Assembly (NCBI GenBank): GCA_965225955.1
Contig: CBDDBX010000014.1
Span: forward strand, 62,001-126,000
DNA length: 64,000 nt
Direction of reading: 5' to 3'
From: CBDDBX01 sp965225955
Lineage (GTDB): Bacteria; Acidobacteriota; Aminicenantia; UBA2199
In this document: in pieces, positions 33,432 through 43,152 of the stretch
Position numbering within the stretch: the stretch's first letter is position 1
Layout of the letters: every line of letters begins with the position of its first letter
The notes under the pieces: model-generated
The model's database searches: none
What the model saw: only the letters and a program-made list of their open reading frames with translations
What the model was told of the DNA's origin: nothing
Made by a program: the position numbers and the translations under genes

Positions 33432-36400
33432 CTATTTTTTCACGTCTTTAAGCAGAACTTCAACTGCTTTTTCCAGCTGTTTATCGCGGCCTTTTGCTGC
33501 ACTTTCATAGTCGTTTTTAACCAGATAGTCCGGCATCAGCTGCTGATTTTCAAGATATTTACCATCATTACCAAGCATACCTAACTGAGGAATACCAAAA
33601 GTAATTGATCTGTCCTGAAGGTTTTCCCACCACACTGCTGTTCCGGTACCAGGTACAGGCATACCAACAAGTTTACCAATACCAAGTGCTTTGTAGGTGT
33701 ATGGGAACATATGAGCGTCTGAATAGTTACTTTCACTCATAAGAACTATAGATTTTTTGAACCATTTAGCCAGAGGTTCATTACCGATCTTTCTTCCTCT
33801 TGGAGCAAAAGTCATATATTTTTTACCACTGAGAAGAGTCGCCAGATCATCATGAAGCCATCCTCCACCATTGAATCTGGTATCAACAACTATAGCCTCT
33901 TTATCGTTATGACGGCCAAGAATTTCAGAATATGCAGTTCTGAAGCTACTTGAATTCATGCCTCTTACGTGAACATAACCAATCTTTCCACCTGAAAGCC
34001 TTTCAGTTTCAAGTCTTCTGGTTTTTACCCATCTCTTATAAAGAAGACTGTTTCTTTTCCAGAAGGATATTGGTTTTACCTTTTCATACCAGGTGGCTTT
34101 TGTGGCAGGGTTTTTCAGCTGTACAAGAACTGTCTTGCCTGCTTTACGGTTCATATATGGATAGTAGTTTACGAAAGGAGTCAGCTTAATTCCATCAATA
34201 CTTACAATAACTGTTCCTTTTCTGACCCTGGATAGTGCTGTGTCAAAAGGACTGTTTTCTATGATTTCAGCAACTCTCAGGTTACCTTTTTTATCGTGTT
34301 CCATAAAGCAGCCGAAGTTTGAGGTACGATCGCTGTTTGCCATTCTGTAACGATATGAACAGCCAGTATGTGAAGCATTAAGCTCACCAAGAAGCTCACT
34401 CGCCATTTCAGCAAAATCGTAGTTGTTGTTTATATATGGAAGGAAACGGCTGTACTCTTTCTTATAGAAATTCCAGTCAACACCATGAAGGTCTTCTCTG
34501 TAGAACTTTTTCTTAACCTGTCTCCACATATGTTCAAACATATATGCTCTCTCTTTTGTTTTATTGAGCTTCATCTCTGCATTGAATGAAACAGGTTTCT
34601 GTTTGCCGCTTTTTACATTAATTTTACGGATTGTGCCTCTTGAAAGAAGGAATACATCTTTACCATCTTTAGAGAACTCAAGAGCTCCACCCCAGGATTT
34701 GAGTTTTGCAAGAAGCCTTGTTTTTCTGGTTCTTAGTTCTGTAGACCAGAGATCGTGGCCTTTTTCAAATCTTGCAAGATATACAAGAGTTTCCCCATCA
34801 GGTGAAAGAGCCGCATCTGCAAGGGAAGATGAGTGGATAGTCAGACGTGTAACTCTCTCTTCAAGATTCTTAAAATCGATTTTCAGAGGTTTAACATCTT
34901 TCTTCTTCTTTTTATCTTTCTTTTTCTTACTCTTCTTCTTTGATTCTGCAGCTTTTTTCTTTTTCTTATCTGCTTTTTCTTTCTCTTTAAGAAGTTTGAA
35001 CTCTTCTTTGGAAAGTTTGTAACGATCAAATGCCTCTTTTGTAAAGAACATACCGTAGGCATCGTAGTGTGCACCCCAGCTTCCGTGACTTCTATAGCCA
35101 TTTCTGTCTGAGAACCACATCATCATACTGCCTTTATTTGCAAATACCGGTCTGCTGTCATCATAACCGCTATTTGTAATATTGATGAACTTCTCTTTAC
35201 CGGTGGCTTTAATAAGAGCAACTTCGCTGCTCCATCTCATTCTGTCATTTAATGTAACCAGAAGCCATTTACTATCTGGTGACCATGTAAACCACTGATC
35301 TCCATCGCTGTATGAGTAGTTCCATTTTTTATCAAGAATAGTTCTTGTCTTTTTAGTTGCCAGATTAAGAATTTTTATAGTATCTCTCTCTTCAAGATAG
35401 GCAATCTCTTTTCCGTCAGGACTGAAAAGAGGCTGGAAGGTTTCTACACTGGACTTCAGCAGAGCTTCAACTTTAATCAGAGTTGAGTTGTAGAATCTCT
35501 TCTCATCTTTTCTGATGATAGTTGCCTGATAGATATTCCAGCTACCTTCCCGTTCTCCGGCAAAGAGCAGTTTTTTGCCATCAGCACTGAAAGATACGGA
35601 ACGCTCCTGTTCAGGAGTATTGGTGATTCTTTTAGTGGTTGCATAATCTGTGGATGTAACAAAAACTTCACCTCTGGCGATGAAAGCAATCTCTTTACCT
35701 GATGGAGAGAGAGCCATTTCAGTTGCTCCTCTTCTCATAACCAGATGTTCGGTGTCATTGGCGCTGTCGTCAACGGGGAGTACTACTTTTAATTTAACAG
35801 GTTTGCTGTTGCTGTTAAGTGTATATATTTCACCATTGTACCCAAAACATAGTGTTCCGTTTGCTGCTGATGAGAGAAAACGTACAGGATGTTTGCTGAA
35901 ATTTGTTACCTGACGAAGTTTACTGTTTTCAAGAAGCCATACATTGAATGTTCCACTCTTTTCACTCAGGTAGTAGATCTTATTCTCTCCATCTGTCCAT
36001 ACAGGGTTACGATCTTCCCCTTTAAACTCTGAGAGTTTTGTATGTTTGCCGGATTTTACACTATATTTCCAGATGTCTCTTGCAACAGAGGAAGTATGGT
36101 GCTTTCTCCACTGATCTTCATAGCCTTTGTTATCATGATAGATAATAGTATTACCATCTTTTGATATCTGAGCATCTTCAGTAGCACTGGTTAGCAGCTG
36201 AACAGGAAGTTTTTTACCTGAGATACCAACTGAATAGAGTTCTGAGAGTACACCAGAAGGGAAAAAAGTACTCTTAACGGAGTCCATTCTTGATGATGTA
36301 AATATTACTGATTTGTTATCTGCTGTAAAGTCGGAAGGGATATCGTTGGCAGAGTGCATGGTTACACGTTCTGCTTTCCCTCCTTCTGCAGAAATGATGA

Positions 36401-36683
36401 AAATATCGTAGTTTCCATAACGATCTGATGCAAATGCAATTTTTTTACTATCTCCTGACCAGACTGGTTTAAAATCTCTTGCCTTGTGTCTGGTCAGAGG
36501 CATTGCTCTGCCACCTTCTGAATTAACAATAAACAGATCCCCCTGATAACTGAATACGATCTTAGACCCGTCAGGTGAGATGGAGGGGTATCTCAGCCAT
36601 AAGGGTGCTTCGCTGGCACTGAGCAGTCCTGTAAATAGCAGAATTGTGAATATGCCAGTGATAATTGTGATGAATTTCTTCAT
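33432..36683 (-). CDS. tricorn-type S41 peptidase with beta-propeller and Lys-rich linker
   Basis: 1083 aa from the ATG at 36683. Signal peptide (FITIITGIFTILLFTGLLSASEA), then WD40/TolB-like propeller repeats (SISPDGSKIVFS, DFTADNKSVIF, AFASDRYGNYD). About residues 562-600 are a nearly pure Lys/Glu/Ala stretch. The C-terminal third has a PDZ domain and the S41 core NGGGWLHDDLATLLSG, with the likely catalytic Ser in SESNYSDAHMFPY. Homologous to archaeal/bacterial tricorn proteases, which hydrolyse peptides; this one is predicted to be exported. Monocistronic. Confidence 0.88.
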   Translation of the reverse strand: MKKFITIITGIFTILLFTGLLSASEAPLWLRYPSISPDGSKIVFSYQGDLFIVNSEGGRAMPLTRHKARDFKPVWSGDSKKIAFASDRYGNYDIFIISAEGGKAERVTMHSANDIPSDFTADNKSVIFTSSRMDSVKSTFFPSGVLSELYSVGISGKKLPVQLLTSATEDAQISKDGNTIIYHDNKGYEDQWRKHHTSSVARDIWKYSVKSGKHTKLSEFKGEDRNPVWTDGENKIYYLSEKSGTFNVWLLENSKLRQVTNFSKHPVRFLSSAANGTLCFGYNGEIYTLNSNSKPVKLKVVLPVDDSANDTEHLVMRRGATEMALSPSGKEIAFIARGEVFVTSTDYATTKRITNTPEQERSVSFSADGKKLLFAGEREGSWNIYQATIIRKDEKRFYNSTLIKVEALLKSSVETFQPLFSPDGKEIAYLEERDTIKILNLATKKTRTILDKKWNYSYSDGDQWFTWSPDSKWLLVTLNDRMRWSSEVALIKATGKEKFINITNSGYDDSRPVFANKGSMMMWFSDRNGYRSHGSWGAHYDAYGMFFTKEAFDRYKLSKEEFKLLKEKEKADKKKKKAAESKKKSKKKKDKKKKKDVKPLKIDFKNLEERVTRLTIHSSSLADAALSPDGETLVYLARFEKGHDLWSTELRTRKTRLLAKLKSWGGALEFSKDGKDVFLLSRGTIRKINVKSGKQKPVSFNAEMKLNKTKERAYMFEHMWRQVKKKFYREDLHGVDWNFYKKEYSRFLPYINNNYDFAEMASELLGELNASHTGCSYRYRMANSDRTSNFGCFMEHDKKGNLRVAEIIENSPFDTALSRVRKGTVIVSIDGIKLTPFVNYYPYMNRKAGKTVLVQLKNPATKATWYEKVKPISFWKRNSLLYKRWVKTRRLETERLSGGKIGYVHVRGMNSSSFRTAYSEILGRHNDKEAIVVDTRFNGGGWLHDDLATLLSGKKYMTFAPRGRKIGNEPLAKWFKKSIVLMSESNYSDAHMFPYTYKALGIGKLVGMPVPGTGTAVWWENLQDRSITFGIPQLGMLGNDGKYLENQQLMPDYLVKNDYESAAKGRDKQLEKAVEVLLKDVKK

Positions 36684-36814
36684 TCCTTGTTCCTCCATAA
36701 TTTTTTACTAATCTATATATGACGTAGCTACTGATTAAAAGTTACCCTGTATTATGGATTTTGTGAAATTTATTAATTTTATACGAATTAACTCTTCTGG
36801 ATTCAGAGATCTGA

Positions 36815-36843
36815 TTGACATTGTAAAGAGGGTCGTATATCAT
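36815..36843 (+). promoter_or_regulatory. sigma-70 promoter for the amidase operon
   Basis: TTGACA (36815-36820), a 17-nt spacer and TATCAT (36838-36843): near consensus. The expected start near 36850 gives a leader of about 48 nt before the amidase ATG at 36898. Confidence 0.7.
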
Positions 36844-36897
36844 TCTTGCTGTAACATTTGAGTAATAAATCATCTGTGAGGATATCAGTAATTTATT

Positions 36898-38133
36898 ATG
36901 TTTTTAGCAAATAAAATTTTACGTTATGTACTAATATTTCTGGTTCTTACTGTTTCAGTATTTCCTGTAACCGTTGCTGTAAGAGCATACGATCACCCTG
37001 GGTATACAAGAGTTGTTTTTCAGGGAAATGAAACCTATAAATTCAGTTATTCACAATCTGAACTGAAAAATGACCTGATTTTTGAAGTCAGAGCTGGTAC
37101 TGAATTTGTGAGTAAGAGACTGAAATCCAAACTGATTTCAGAAATGGTACCTTTAAAAGAAGAGGGTCGGGTTGTTCTGAAGTTCAGCAGTTCTGTACGA
37201 CTTAAAAGCAGTTTTGTTCTGGAAAAGCCATTCAGAGTTGTTTTTGATATTGTAAAGATCAAAACTCCGGTTATAAAAGAAGAGCCTGCTGAAAGCGAAA
37301 CTGAAGTAAAACAGCCAACAGAAGGTGAAACTCAGAAACCTGTGGAAGCTGTGAAAGATATGCCTGTTCCGCAACAGTCAGCTGTAACCGATAAAGACGG
37401 TGTGTCTGAAAAAGCACCTGAAAAGAGAGCTGTTATTGAAGCTATCTGTATAGATGCAGGGCATGGTGGAGCGGATCTCGGAGCTGTAGGGGCAACCGGA
37501 GTCAGCGAGAAGGATATTACTCTGAAAGTCAGCAGAAGGCTTAAATCTATTGTTGAAGAGAAGCTTGGACTAAGAGTAATTGTAACAAGAGATTCTGATA
37601 AAGAGGTATCTCTTAATCGTCGTGCTGCAATAGCCAATAATCAGAAAGCCCAGCTCTTTATATCAATACATGTGAATTCTTCTTTCAGAACCTCAGTAAG
37701 AGGTCCGGAAACTTTCTATGTAAGTCTTAAAGCTACAGACAGGGAAGCTTATGAGCTGGCCCGGAAAGAGAATCAGGAAGGTGATGAGTTACAGCAACCG
37801 GAAAGCTCAATGAGTGAACCCGGGAACGATGATCTGAAAATGATTCTCTGGAATATGGCTCAGACAGAGCATGTTAAAGAATCAAGTAAACTGGCGGAAT
37901 TTGTTCAGTTTGAGCTGAATGCTCTTATGAATACAAGAAACCGTGGTGTTAAACAGGCTCCTTTCAGAGTTCTTATGAGAACAGCAATGCCTGCTGTACT
38001 GGTGGAAGTAGCTTTTCTGTCCAATAAAGATGACGAAGCTCTTCTGTCTGAAGCAATGTTTACTGATCGTGTGGCTTCAGCAATATATAACGGACTTAGA
38101 AAGTTTATTAACTACTATAACAGTTTGAATTAA
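36898..38133 (+). CDS. N-acetylmuramoyl-L-alanine amidase (AmiC-like)
   Basis: 411 aa. Membrane/signal segment LRYVLIFLVLTVSVFPVTV, an AMIN-like domain (residues about 30-120) that usually targets septal envelope, a Glu/Pro/Val-rich linker to 175, then Amidase_3: ICIDAGHGGADLGAVG (His zinc ligand), EKDITLKVSRRL, LFISIHVNSS and VLVEVAFLSNKDDE (catalytic Glu). It cleaves the stem peptide from MurNAc at division. The ribosome site is weak. The stop is followed at once by the GerMN gene (GTG, 1 nt gap). Confidence 0.88.
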   Translation: MFLANKILRYVLIFLVLTVSVFPVTVAVRAYDHPGYTRVVFQGNETYKFSYSQSELKNDLIFEVRAGTEFVSKRLKSKLISEMVPLKEEGRVVLKFSSSVRLKSSFVLEKPFRVVFDIVKIKTPVIKEEPAESETEVKQPTEGETQKPVEAVKDMPVPQQSAVTDKDGVSEKAPEKRAVIEAICIDAGHGGADLGAVGATGVSEKDITLKVSRRLKSIVEEKLGLRVIVTRDSDKEVSLNRRAAIANNQKAQLFISIHVNSSFRTSVRGPETFYVSLKATDREAYELARKENQEGDELQQPESSMSEPGNDDLKMILWNMAQTEHVKESSKLAEFVQFELNALMNTRNRGVKQAPFRVLMRTAMPAVLVEVAFLSNKDDEALLSEAMFTDRVASAIYNGLRKFINYYNSLN

Positions 38134-38134
38134 C

Positions 38135-38725
38135 GTGAATAAGAAAACCGCATACATAATTCTTGCTCTCTCTTTTATCTTTTTTATAACCACTTTTGTA
38201 CTGTATGTAACAAGAGAGGATGAGAAAGTTGCAACTACAACTGCTGGTGAAATAGCAGTTGCTGAAACTGGTGAAAAAGAGGAAGAGAAACTGCCTGAAA
38301 CAACAGGAGTCAGAATCTTCAGATTAACAGAAGCAAGTGAGTTATACATACCTGTTGATACAGAAATAGTTCCTTCTGATGATAGAATATCTTTCTATAA
38401 AACCTTCTTCAATAGACTTATGGAACCAGATGATGGTACTATAATACCAGCTCCTCCGGGATTGAATCTCAGAGCTGTTTTTGTAGTGGAAGAGGATAAC
38501 CTTCTGGTTCTTGATTTCTCTGAAGAGCTACTGAAAATTTTCCCCAGCGGATCAGGTTCAGCTCTTGAATTTATCTACTATTTTGTGAACAATTTCTGCT
38601 ACAATTTTCCTGAAATCGGTGGTGTGAGATTTTTGATCGATGGAGATGAAAAAGCCTCCCTCAATGGGCATGTAGATCTTTCCGGCACTTTTACCCCAAG
38701 ATTTGAGCTACTCTCCAAAAAGTAG
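38135..38725 (+). CDS. membrane-anchored GerMN-domain protein
   Basis: 196 aa, GTG start. One N-terminal TM segment (IILALSFIFFITTFVLYV), an acidic linker, then a GerMN domain (DTEIVPSDDRISFYKTFF, NLLVLDFSEELL, INFVNNF-like helix, VRFLIDGDEKASLNGH). GerMN domains are found in spore-germination proteins and in envelope proteins partnering amidases or lipoproteins. Coupled to the amidase, so it likely acts on the same cell-wall process. Its last 18 nt overlap the convergent GT-C gene. Confidence 0.82.
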   Translation: MNKKTAYIILALSFIFFITTFVLYVTREDEKVATTTAGEIAVAETGEKEEEKLPETTGVRIFRLTEASELYIPVDTEIVPSDDRISFYKTFFNRLMEPDDGTIIPAPPGLNLRAVFVVEEDNLLVLDFSEELLKIFPSGSGSALEFIYYFVNNFCYNFPEIGGVRFLIDGDEKASLNGHVDLSGTFTPRFELLSKK

Positions 38726-40807
38726 CGAGTAGATTTTTACAAAAAGGAATCGTTCTGAAGAGGATTCTGGTTTAAGAGCCAGATGTATTAAATCCCTGCT
38801 CCCGGATCTGAATGATTTCAACTCCTGCATATTCAGGAAATAACGATTCCCCTTTCTGACAGGTTTTATCATATCTTTACCATTGAAGAAGCTGATTTCT
38901 GTACTGCAGTTTTCATGTACTTCAATAACTAAAGGTTTATGAGACTGAGCTTTACAATCAAAAAACAGATCATAACTTTTGCCTGTAAGAAGTCTGAAGT
39001 GATCCCTCTTCTTATTGTAGACAAAGTTACCTGAAGACTGGTAGAAGGGGTGTCCTTTAATAAGTTTCAGGTTCCTTCTTTTTATTCTTGTATGTGGAAG
39101 TAGTGCTAAGGGAACTATTATTACCAGGAGCGTAATAACTGATAATATCCTGAAAGCCGGAGATTTATTGATTCCGGTTTTCAGCTTTAAAAGAAAGCCG
39201 GAAGATAGTATAGCAATTAGAATGATCCATATATAGTTTGCTGTATGGGTGTTTGCAGGATTTGTGAGAAAGGATGGGAATAGTGATGAGAGAGAAAGTC
39301 CCGGGGTACTGAACATATCAAAAAATGCAGACTCTCTTACATTGGTATGGGAGAAAACCGGCTGATAATTCAAAAAAGGAAAAAACAGCAACCAGAGGAT
39401 TATAAAGTAATTTGCCCTTATAAGAACACTACTTATGCGGTTCTGATTATTCAGCCAGTAGTTAGCCAGGATTATGATCATTATCCACATTGTGAACATA
39501 AGTGGTCTTGCCTGAGGGGCAAAGGCTCCACGGAGAGTTGTAGAGGCGTGCATAATTACATAAAACCCCAGTATTCCTGTAAGCATAGTCTTATTATCAA
39601 ATTTACCTTTAAAACCTCTGAAAAAGAGAAAGAAGAGGGGGGCATAGAGTAGTAATCCATCTCTCTGATCCAGAAAATATGAGAAGAACACTTTTAGTCT
39701 CAGAAGCATGGGAGGAGAGAAGTAGCTCTCTTTTGGATATATACCGGCAGGGTTTAAGGTTCCATAAATGGTATTTGTGTAGTGCAGAAGAGTGAGAAGG
39801 CTTAAAACCGGAACAGTTATAAAAAGTAACAGATCCTTAAAATTCTTCTCTTTTAGATACTTATACAGAAGATATGCTGCAAAAATAGCCAGAGCAGGAG
39901 AATATTTTATATGTATCCAGGGAATAATAGAAAACAGTAGCCCTGAAATCAGTGGTGATGGTTTGTAAACTGCAAAATAGAAACCTGCCATAAAAAGCCC
40001 TGCAGCGGGGAGTTCGGGGAACAGATGAATTGAGTGGGTAAGAAGAGGGAAAGTTGATAGAAGAATAAACCATAAGCCTGTAACCTGCTTTTTCCTGTCA
40101 GGAAAGAGGCGATACATGATCAGTAAAAGAAAAGTTGCAGTAAAGGAGTTGATCAGAGCAGCTGAAAGCCTGAAGAAATAGTGGGGTGGAATATAGCTGC
40201 TGAGAATTTTAAAAAGACTGTAAAAGGGAATAAGAATAAAAGCCATCCCTGGCAGATGGTATGAGTACAAACCCTCTTCTATATCTTTGGCATGAGGTTT
40301 TATTCTCTCTTTTATATAGACATTGTATTTTTCAGGTTTATAGTTATTTTTTACATTAAAATCCCTGTCTTCAACTATACTCTGGGTCATTACCAGATAG
40401 TGGGGTTCATCACCTGTAAGAAATCCTCCCCTTGCAGAGAATACTAATGCTCCGGCTGAAAGAATCAGGAAGGCAGTCATAAAAGCAGTAAGACCTCTTC
40501 TGAAGCAGAAGTTTAGTTTTTCTGTATTAATTCTGAATCCAGCCAGAACTATCAGTAGAGTAAATGCTGCAACTCTTATACTAAAATCCCAGGGAGTGCT
40601 GTAACTGATAAGAATAAGAGGTGAAAGAAGATTCAGGGATAGTATTCTGCAGGATGGAGTTATAAAACCCTTAAGGGTTAATAGTATTGCTGTGACATAT
40701 ATTAGAAGGAGTGAAACAGTAATTGCAGGGAAGGCTTTGCCTGTGATTGATACTGCTGTTAGTACAGCAATATAAGAAGATAAAACTATCCCTGATTTCC
40801 TGGTCAT
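38708..40807 (-). CDS. polytopic GT-C-like membrane protein
   Basis: 699 aa with roughly 12 hydrophobic helices in the first 570 residues. The first large loop reads GDEPHYLVMTQSIVED, whose DE resembles the acidic metal/substrate motif of GT-C (PMT/ArnT-like) glycosyltransferases, which use polyprenyl-phosphate sugars. The C-terminal about 120 residues form a soluble beta-rich domain. Function is a structural guess; an O-antigen or protein-glycan transferase is plausible. Gap of 21 nt to the TPR lipoprotein upstream, so it may be the last gene of that operon. Confidence 0.7.
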   Translation of the reverse strand: MTRKSGIVLSSYIAVLTAVSITGKAFPAITVSLLLIYVTAILLTLKGFITPSCRILSLNLLSPLILISYSTPWDFSIRVAAFTLLIVLAGFRINTEKLNFCFRRGLTAFMTAFLILSAGALVFSARGGFLTGDEPHYLVMTQSIVEDRDFNVKNNYKPEKYNVYIKERIKPHAKDIEEGLYSYHLPGMAFILIPFYSLFKILSSYIPPHYFFRLSAALINSFTATFLLLIMYRLFPDRKKQVTGLWFILLSTFPLLTHSIHLFPELPAAGLFMAGFYFAVYKPSPLISGLLFSIIPWIHIKYSPALAIFAAYLLYKYLKEKNFKDLLLFITVPVLSLLTLLHYTNTIYGTLNPAGIYPKESYFSPPMLLRLKVFFSYFLDQRDGLLLYAPLFFLFFRGFKGKFDNKTMLTGILGFYVIMHASTTLRGAFAPQARPLMFTMWIMIIILANYWLNNQNRISSVLIRANYFIILWLLFFPFLNYQPVFSHTNVRESAFFDMFSTPGLSLSSLFPSFLTNPANTHTANYIWIILIAILSSGFLLKLKTGINKSPAFRILSVITLLVIIVPLALLPHTRIKRRNLKLIKGHPFYQSSGNFVYNKKRDHFRLLTGKSYDLFFDCKAQSHKPLVIEVHENCSTEISFFNGKDMIKPVRKGNRYFLNMQELKSFRSGSRDLIHLALKPESSSERFLFVKIYSLLFGE

Positions 40808-40828
40808 CTTTTTTTAGTCCTGCTTTTA

Positions 40829-41605
40829 TCAGAGTGATTCAGCTTCTGTAATGAGCTTTGAAATCTCTCTCTTCTGTGCAATATTTGTAGTTATTCCGAT
40901 TGCCTGTTCCAGAATATCAATAGCTTCTTCTTTTTTACGGGTTTTCACATATATACGACCAATGCTTATCATTATTGAAGGATCTTTAACTTTACTCTTT
41001 GTGAGACCTTTTTCATAACATCTCAGAGCTTTCTGATACTCATCCATAGCTTCATATATCATTCCATTCATAGATATCAGTGGTATGAACTCCTGATTCA
41101 TATGGAGACCAAGTTTAACATACCTCAGAGCTACTGAGTGTTTCTTTCTGTTAAATTCAAGCTTTGCAAGATTAAGGTAAGCATTTTCAGGTGTAGCGTA
41201 GTCCTGGGAGTTTGCTGCAATCAGGAAGTTCTCCTTTGCCTGATTCAGTTTACCCAGCTCGGTGTATATAATACCGAGAGAGTTATATGCATCTATAAAT
41301 TTAGGGTTTACTTTCAGAATCGATTTAAACTGAGCCTCTGCTCTTGCAAAATCTCTGCGATGAAGAAAAATAAGCCCCATTCCATTCATAGCGGTAATGT
41401 TGTCTTTTCTTTTTTTAAGAACCTGACGGAAAAGGTTTTCTGCCTGAACAAATCTCTGGTTTGCAAGATAAAACAGAGCCTCATTTAATTTGTATTCAGG
41501 GGTACCTGGTTTAGCCTGTCCTGGGAAATCTGGTTTCTTGCCAGAACAACCTGCCAGAAAAATAAGAATTAAAAACGGAACTGTTAAACCAAAAGTTCTT
41601 CTCAT
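40829..41605 (-). CDS. TPR lipoprotein
   Basis: 258 aa. Lipoprotein signal LTVPFLILIFLAGC (lipobox LAGC). Five or six TPR repeats follow, e.g. FVQAENLFRQVLKKRKDNIT and FARAEAQFKSILKVNPKFID, then NQAKENFLIAANSQDY. A PilF/PilW-like layout, but no pilus gene is adjacent. Expected to sit in the outer or inner membrane as a scaffold. Start overlaps the cyclase stop by 4 nt. Confidence 0.85.
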   Translation of the reverse strand: MRRTFGLTVPFLILIFLAGCSGKKPDFPGQAKPGTPEYKLNEALFYLANQRFVQAENLFRQVLKKRKDNITAMNGMGLIFLHRRDFARAEAQFKSILKVNPKFIDAYNSLGIIYTELGKLNQAKENFLIAANSQDYATPENAYLNLAKLEFNRKKHSVALRYVKLGLHMNQEFIPLISMNGMIYEAMDEYQKALRCYEKGLTKSKVKDPSIMISIGRIYVKTRKKEEAIDILEQAIGITTNIAQKREISKLITEAESL

Positions 41606-43152
41606 TGTATCTCCTTCTCTATCTCTATTCTATACGGAATTTCCGGTTTTGATAAGCCTTTGAGGTATTTTTCTCCAAGAGATGTGCATCTGAAACCATC
41701 TTTAACAAGCTTGTAGGTTCCTTCTGATATCAGAATCTGACCCGGTTCTGCTACACCGGATTCAAGTCTGGATGCAATATTTACCGTATTTCCAAGTACA
41801 GTATAGTCATAACGGCGTGTAGAGCCAAAATCCCCATCAACAATTGTACCTGAAGCAATACCAATGCGTATTTTAAGCTGCTTTCTGCCGGCTTTAAACA
41901 ATTTTACTGCTTTCTGCATTTCAATTGCAGCTTTTACTGCATTTTCTGCGTGATGCCGGAATTGAAAGGGTGCTCCGAAAACAGCCATTATACCGTCGCC
42001 TGTATATTTATCAAGAGTACCGTTGTATTCAAAAATAATCTCAGTCATTGAGGTGAAAATCGTATTCAGGAATTCACCTGTCTTAATAGGAGTAAGATTC
42101 TCGACAATAGATGTAAAACCTGCAATATCCATAAACATAACTGTTGCATCAAGTTCTCTGTAACCCTCAATTTCCATTGATTCCGAGTCAGATCTGTCCA
42201 TTATTCTTGATACAACTGCAGGAGAGTGGTACCTTTCAAGACGGCTTCTTAGTGTTCGTTCTTCATTTACAAGTAGCTTATGTCTTATGTTTTCCAGGGC
42301 TATTCCTGCGAAGTTTGCAATATTCTTCAGAATAATAAGATCATCCTCAGTGAACATGTTACTGAAATCATCTGTATCGCAATAAATGAGACCGTGTATT
42401 GAATCTTTTGTCCACAGAGGAACGCATATTGCAGATTTAATTCCCTGAAGGATTATACTCCTGGCTTTGCTGAATCTGTTATCTTCCTGAGTGTTTGAAG
42501 ATATTATAGCTATCTTTTCATTTAATGCTTTATGGGCTATTGTACCTGAAATCTGAATGTTTTCCGGTTCATTACCTGCAGAAGAGCCTGAATATTCGTG
42601 GTAGAGTTTTCTGTTATCCCCATTACAGGAAAAGATCAGTACTCTCTGAACAGTGAGAAACTCTGAAATAAACTCCCCGGTTTTTACAAATATTTCTGAA
42701 GGATCCTCTGCTTCAGATATAGCTTTAAAGAATTCACTGGACCTGTTTAGATAGCTGGTAAGTGCAGACTCTTTGTTACTACCGGTTTTCCTGTAAGTTT
42801 TTAAGTTCCCGTCAAGAGGTATCGATACTGAAATATGGTGGGATTCATCTTTTAACAGAGTAGGGGCAGCTGCAATGAAACGGAGGTTTGTTTTACCAAG
42901 TGTTATTCTGTCTCCATGATTCAGTTTTCTGCTGGAGACTTTTTTTCCGTTTACAAATGTCCCGTTTGTACTACCTGAATCTTTTATGCTAAAGCCTTTA
43001 GATGATCTTGTGAGTTCACAATGCTGTCTTGAAACAGCGGTGTCCTCCAGTACGAGAGTATTACTATCCAGTTTTCCAATAGTAACTCTATCCTTTTCCA
43101 GAGAGAGTTTATGCTCTTTTCCGTGCAGGAAGAAACTCAGACAATATTTCAC
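41602..43152 (-). CDS. FHA-GAF-class III adenylate/guanylate cyclase
   Basis: 516 aa. FHA domain, residues 1-95 (TIGKLDSN, SRQHCELT, STNGTFVNG), binds phosphothreonine; GAF about 140-290 (AICVPLWTKDSIHGLIYCDT); class III cyclase 325-500 with metal Asp in FMDIAGFTS and YTGDGIMAVF, and LGNTVNIASRLE. The metal ligands are intact, so it is likely active; I cannot decide ATP against GTP. Signal would come from phosphorylated protein (FHA) or a small ligand (GAF). Overlaps gpsA upstream by 4 nt and the TPR lipoprotein downstream by 4 nt. Confidence 0.9.
   Translation of the reverse strand: MKYCLSFFLHGKEHKLSLEKDRVTIGKLDSNTLVLEDTAVSRQHCELTRSSKGFSIKDSGSTNGTFVNGKKVSSRKLNHGDRITLGKTNLRFIAAAPTLLKDESHHISVSIPLDGNLKTYRKTGSNKESALTSYLNRSSEFFKAISEAEDPSEIFVKTGEFISEFLTVQRVLIFSCNGDNRKLYHEYSGSSAGNEPENIQISGTIAHKALNEKIAIISSNTQEDNRFSKARSIILQGIKSAICVPLWTKDSIHGLIYCDTDDFSNMFTEDDLIILKNIANFAGIALENIRHKLLVNEERTLRSRLERYHSPAVVSRIMDRSDSESMEIEGYRELDATVMFMDIAGFTSIVENLTPIKTGEFLNTIFTSMTEIIFEYNGTLDKYTGDGIMAVFGAPFQFRHHAENAVKAAIEMQKAVKLFKAGRKQLKIRIGIASGTIVDGDFGSTRRYDYTVLGNTVNIASRLESGVAEPGQILISEGTYKLVKDGFRCTSLGEKYLKGLSKPEIPYRIEIEKEIQ

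Noticed and set aside
34564..35022. Plus-strand ORF with a long Phe/Leu run, resembling a membrane protein
   Set aside because: It is the complement of the Lys-rich linker of the tricorn-type gene.
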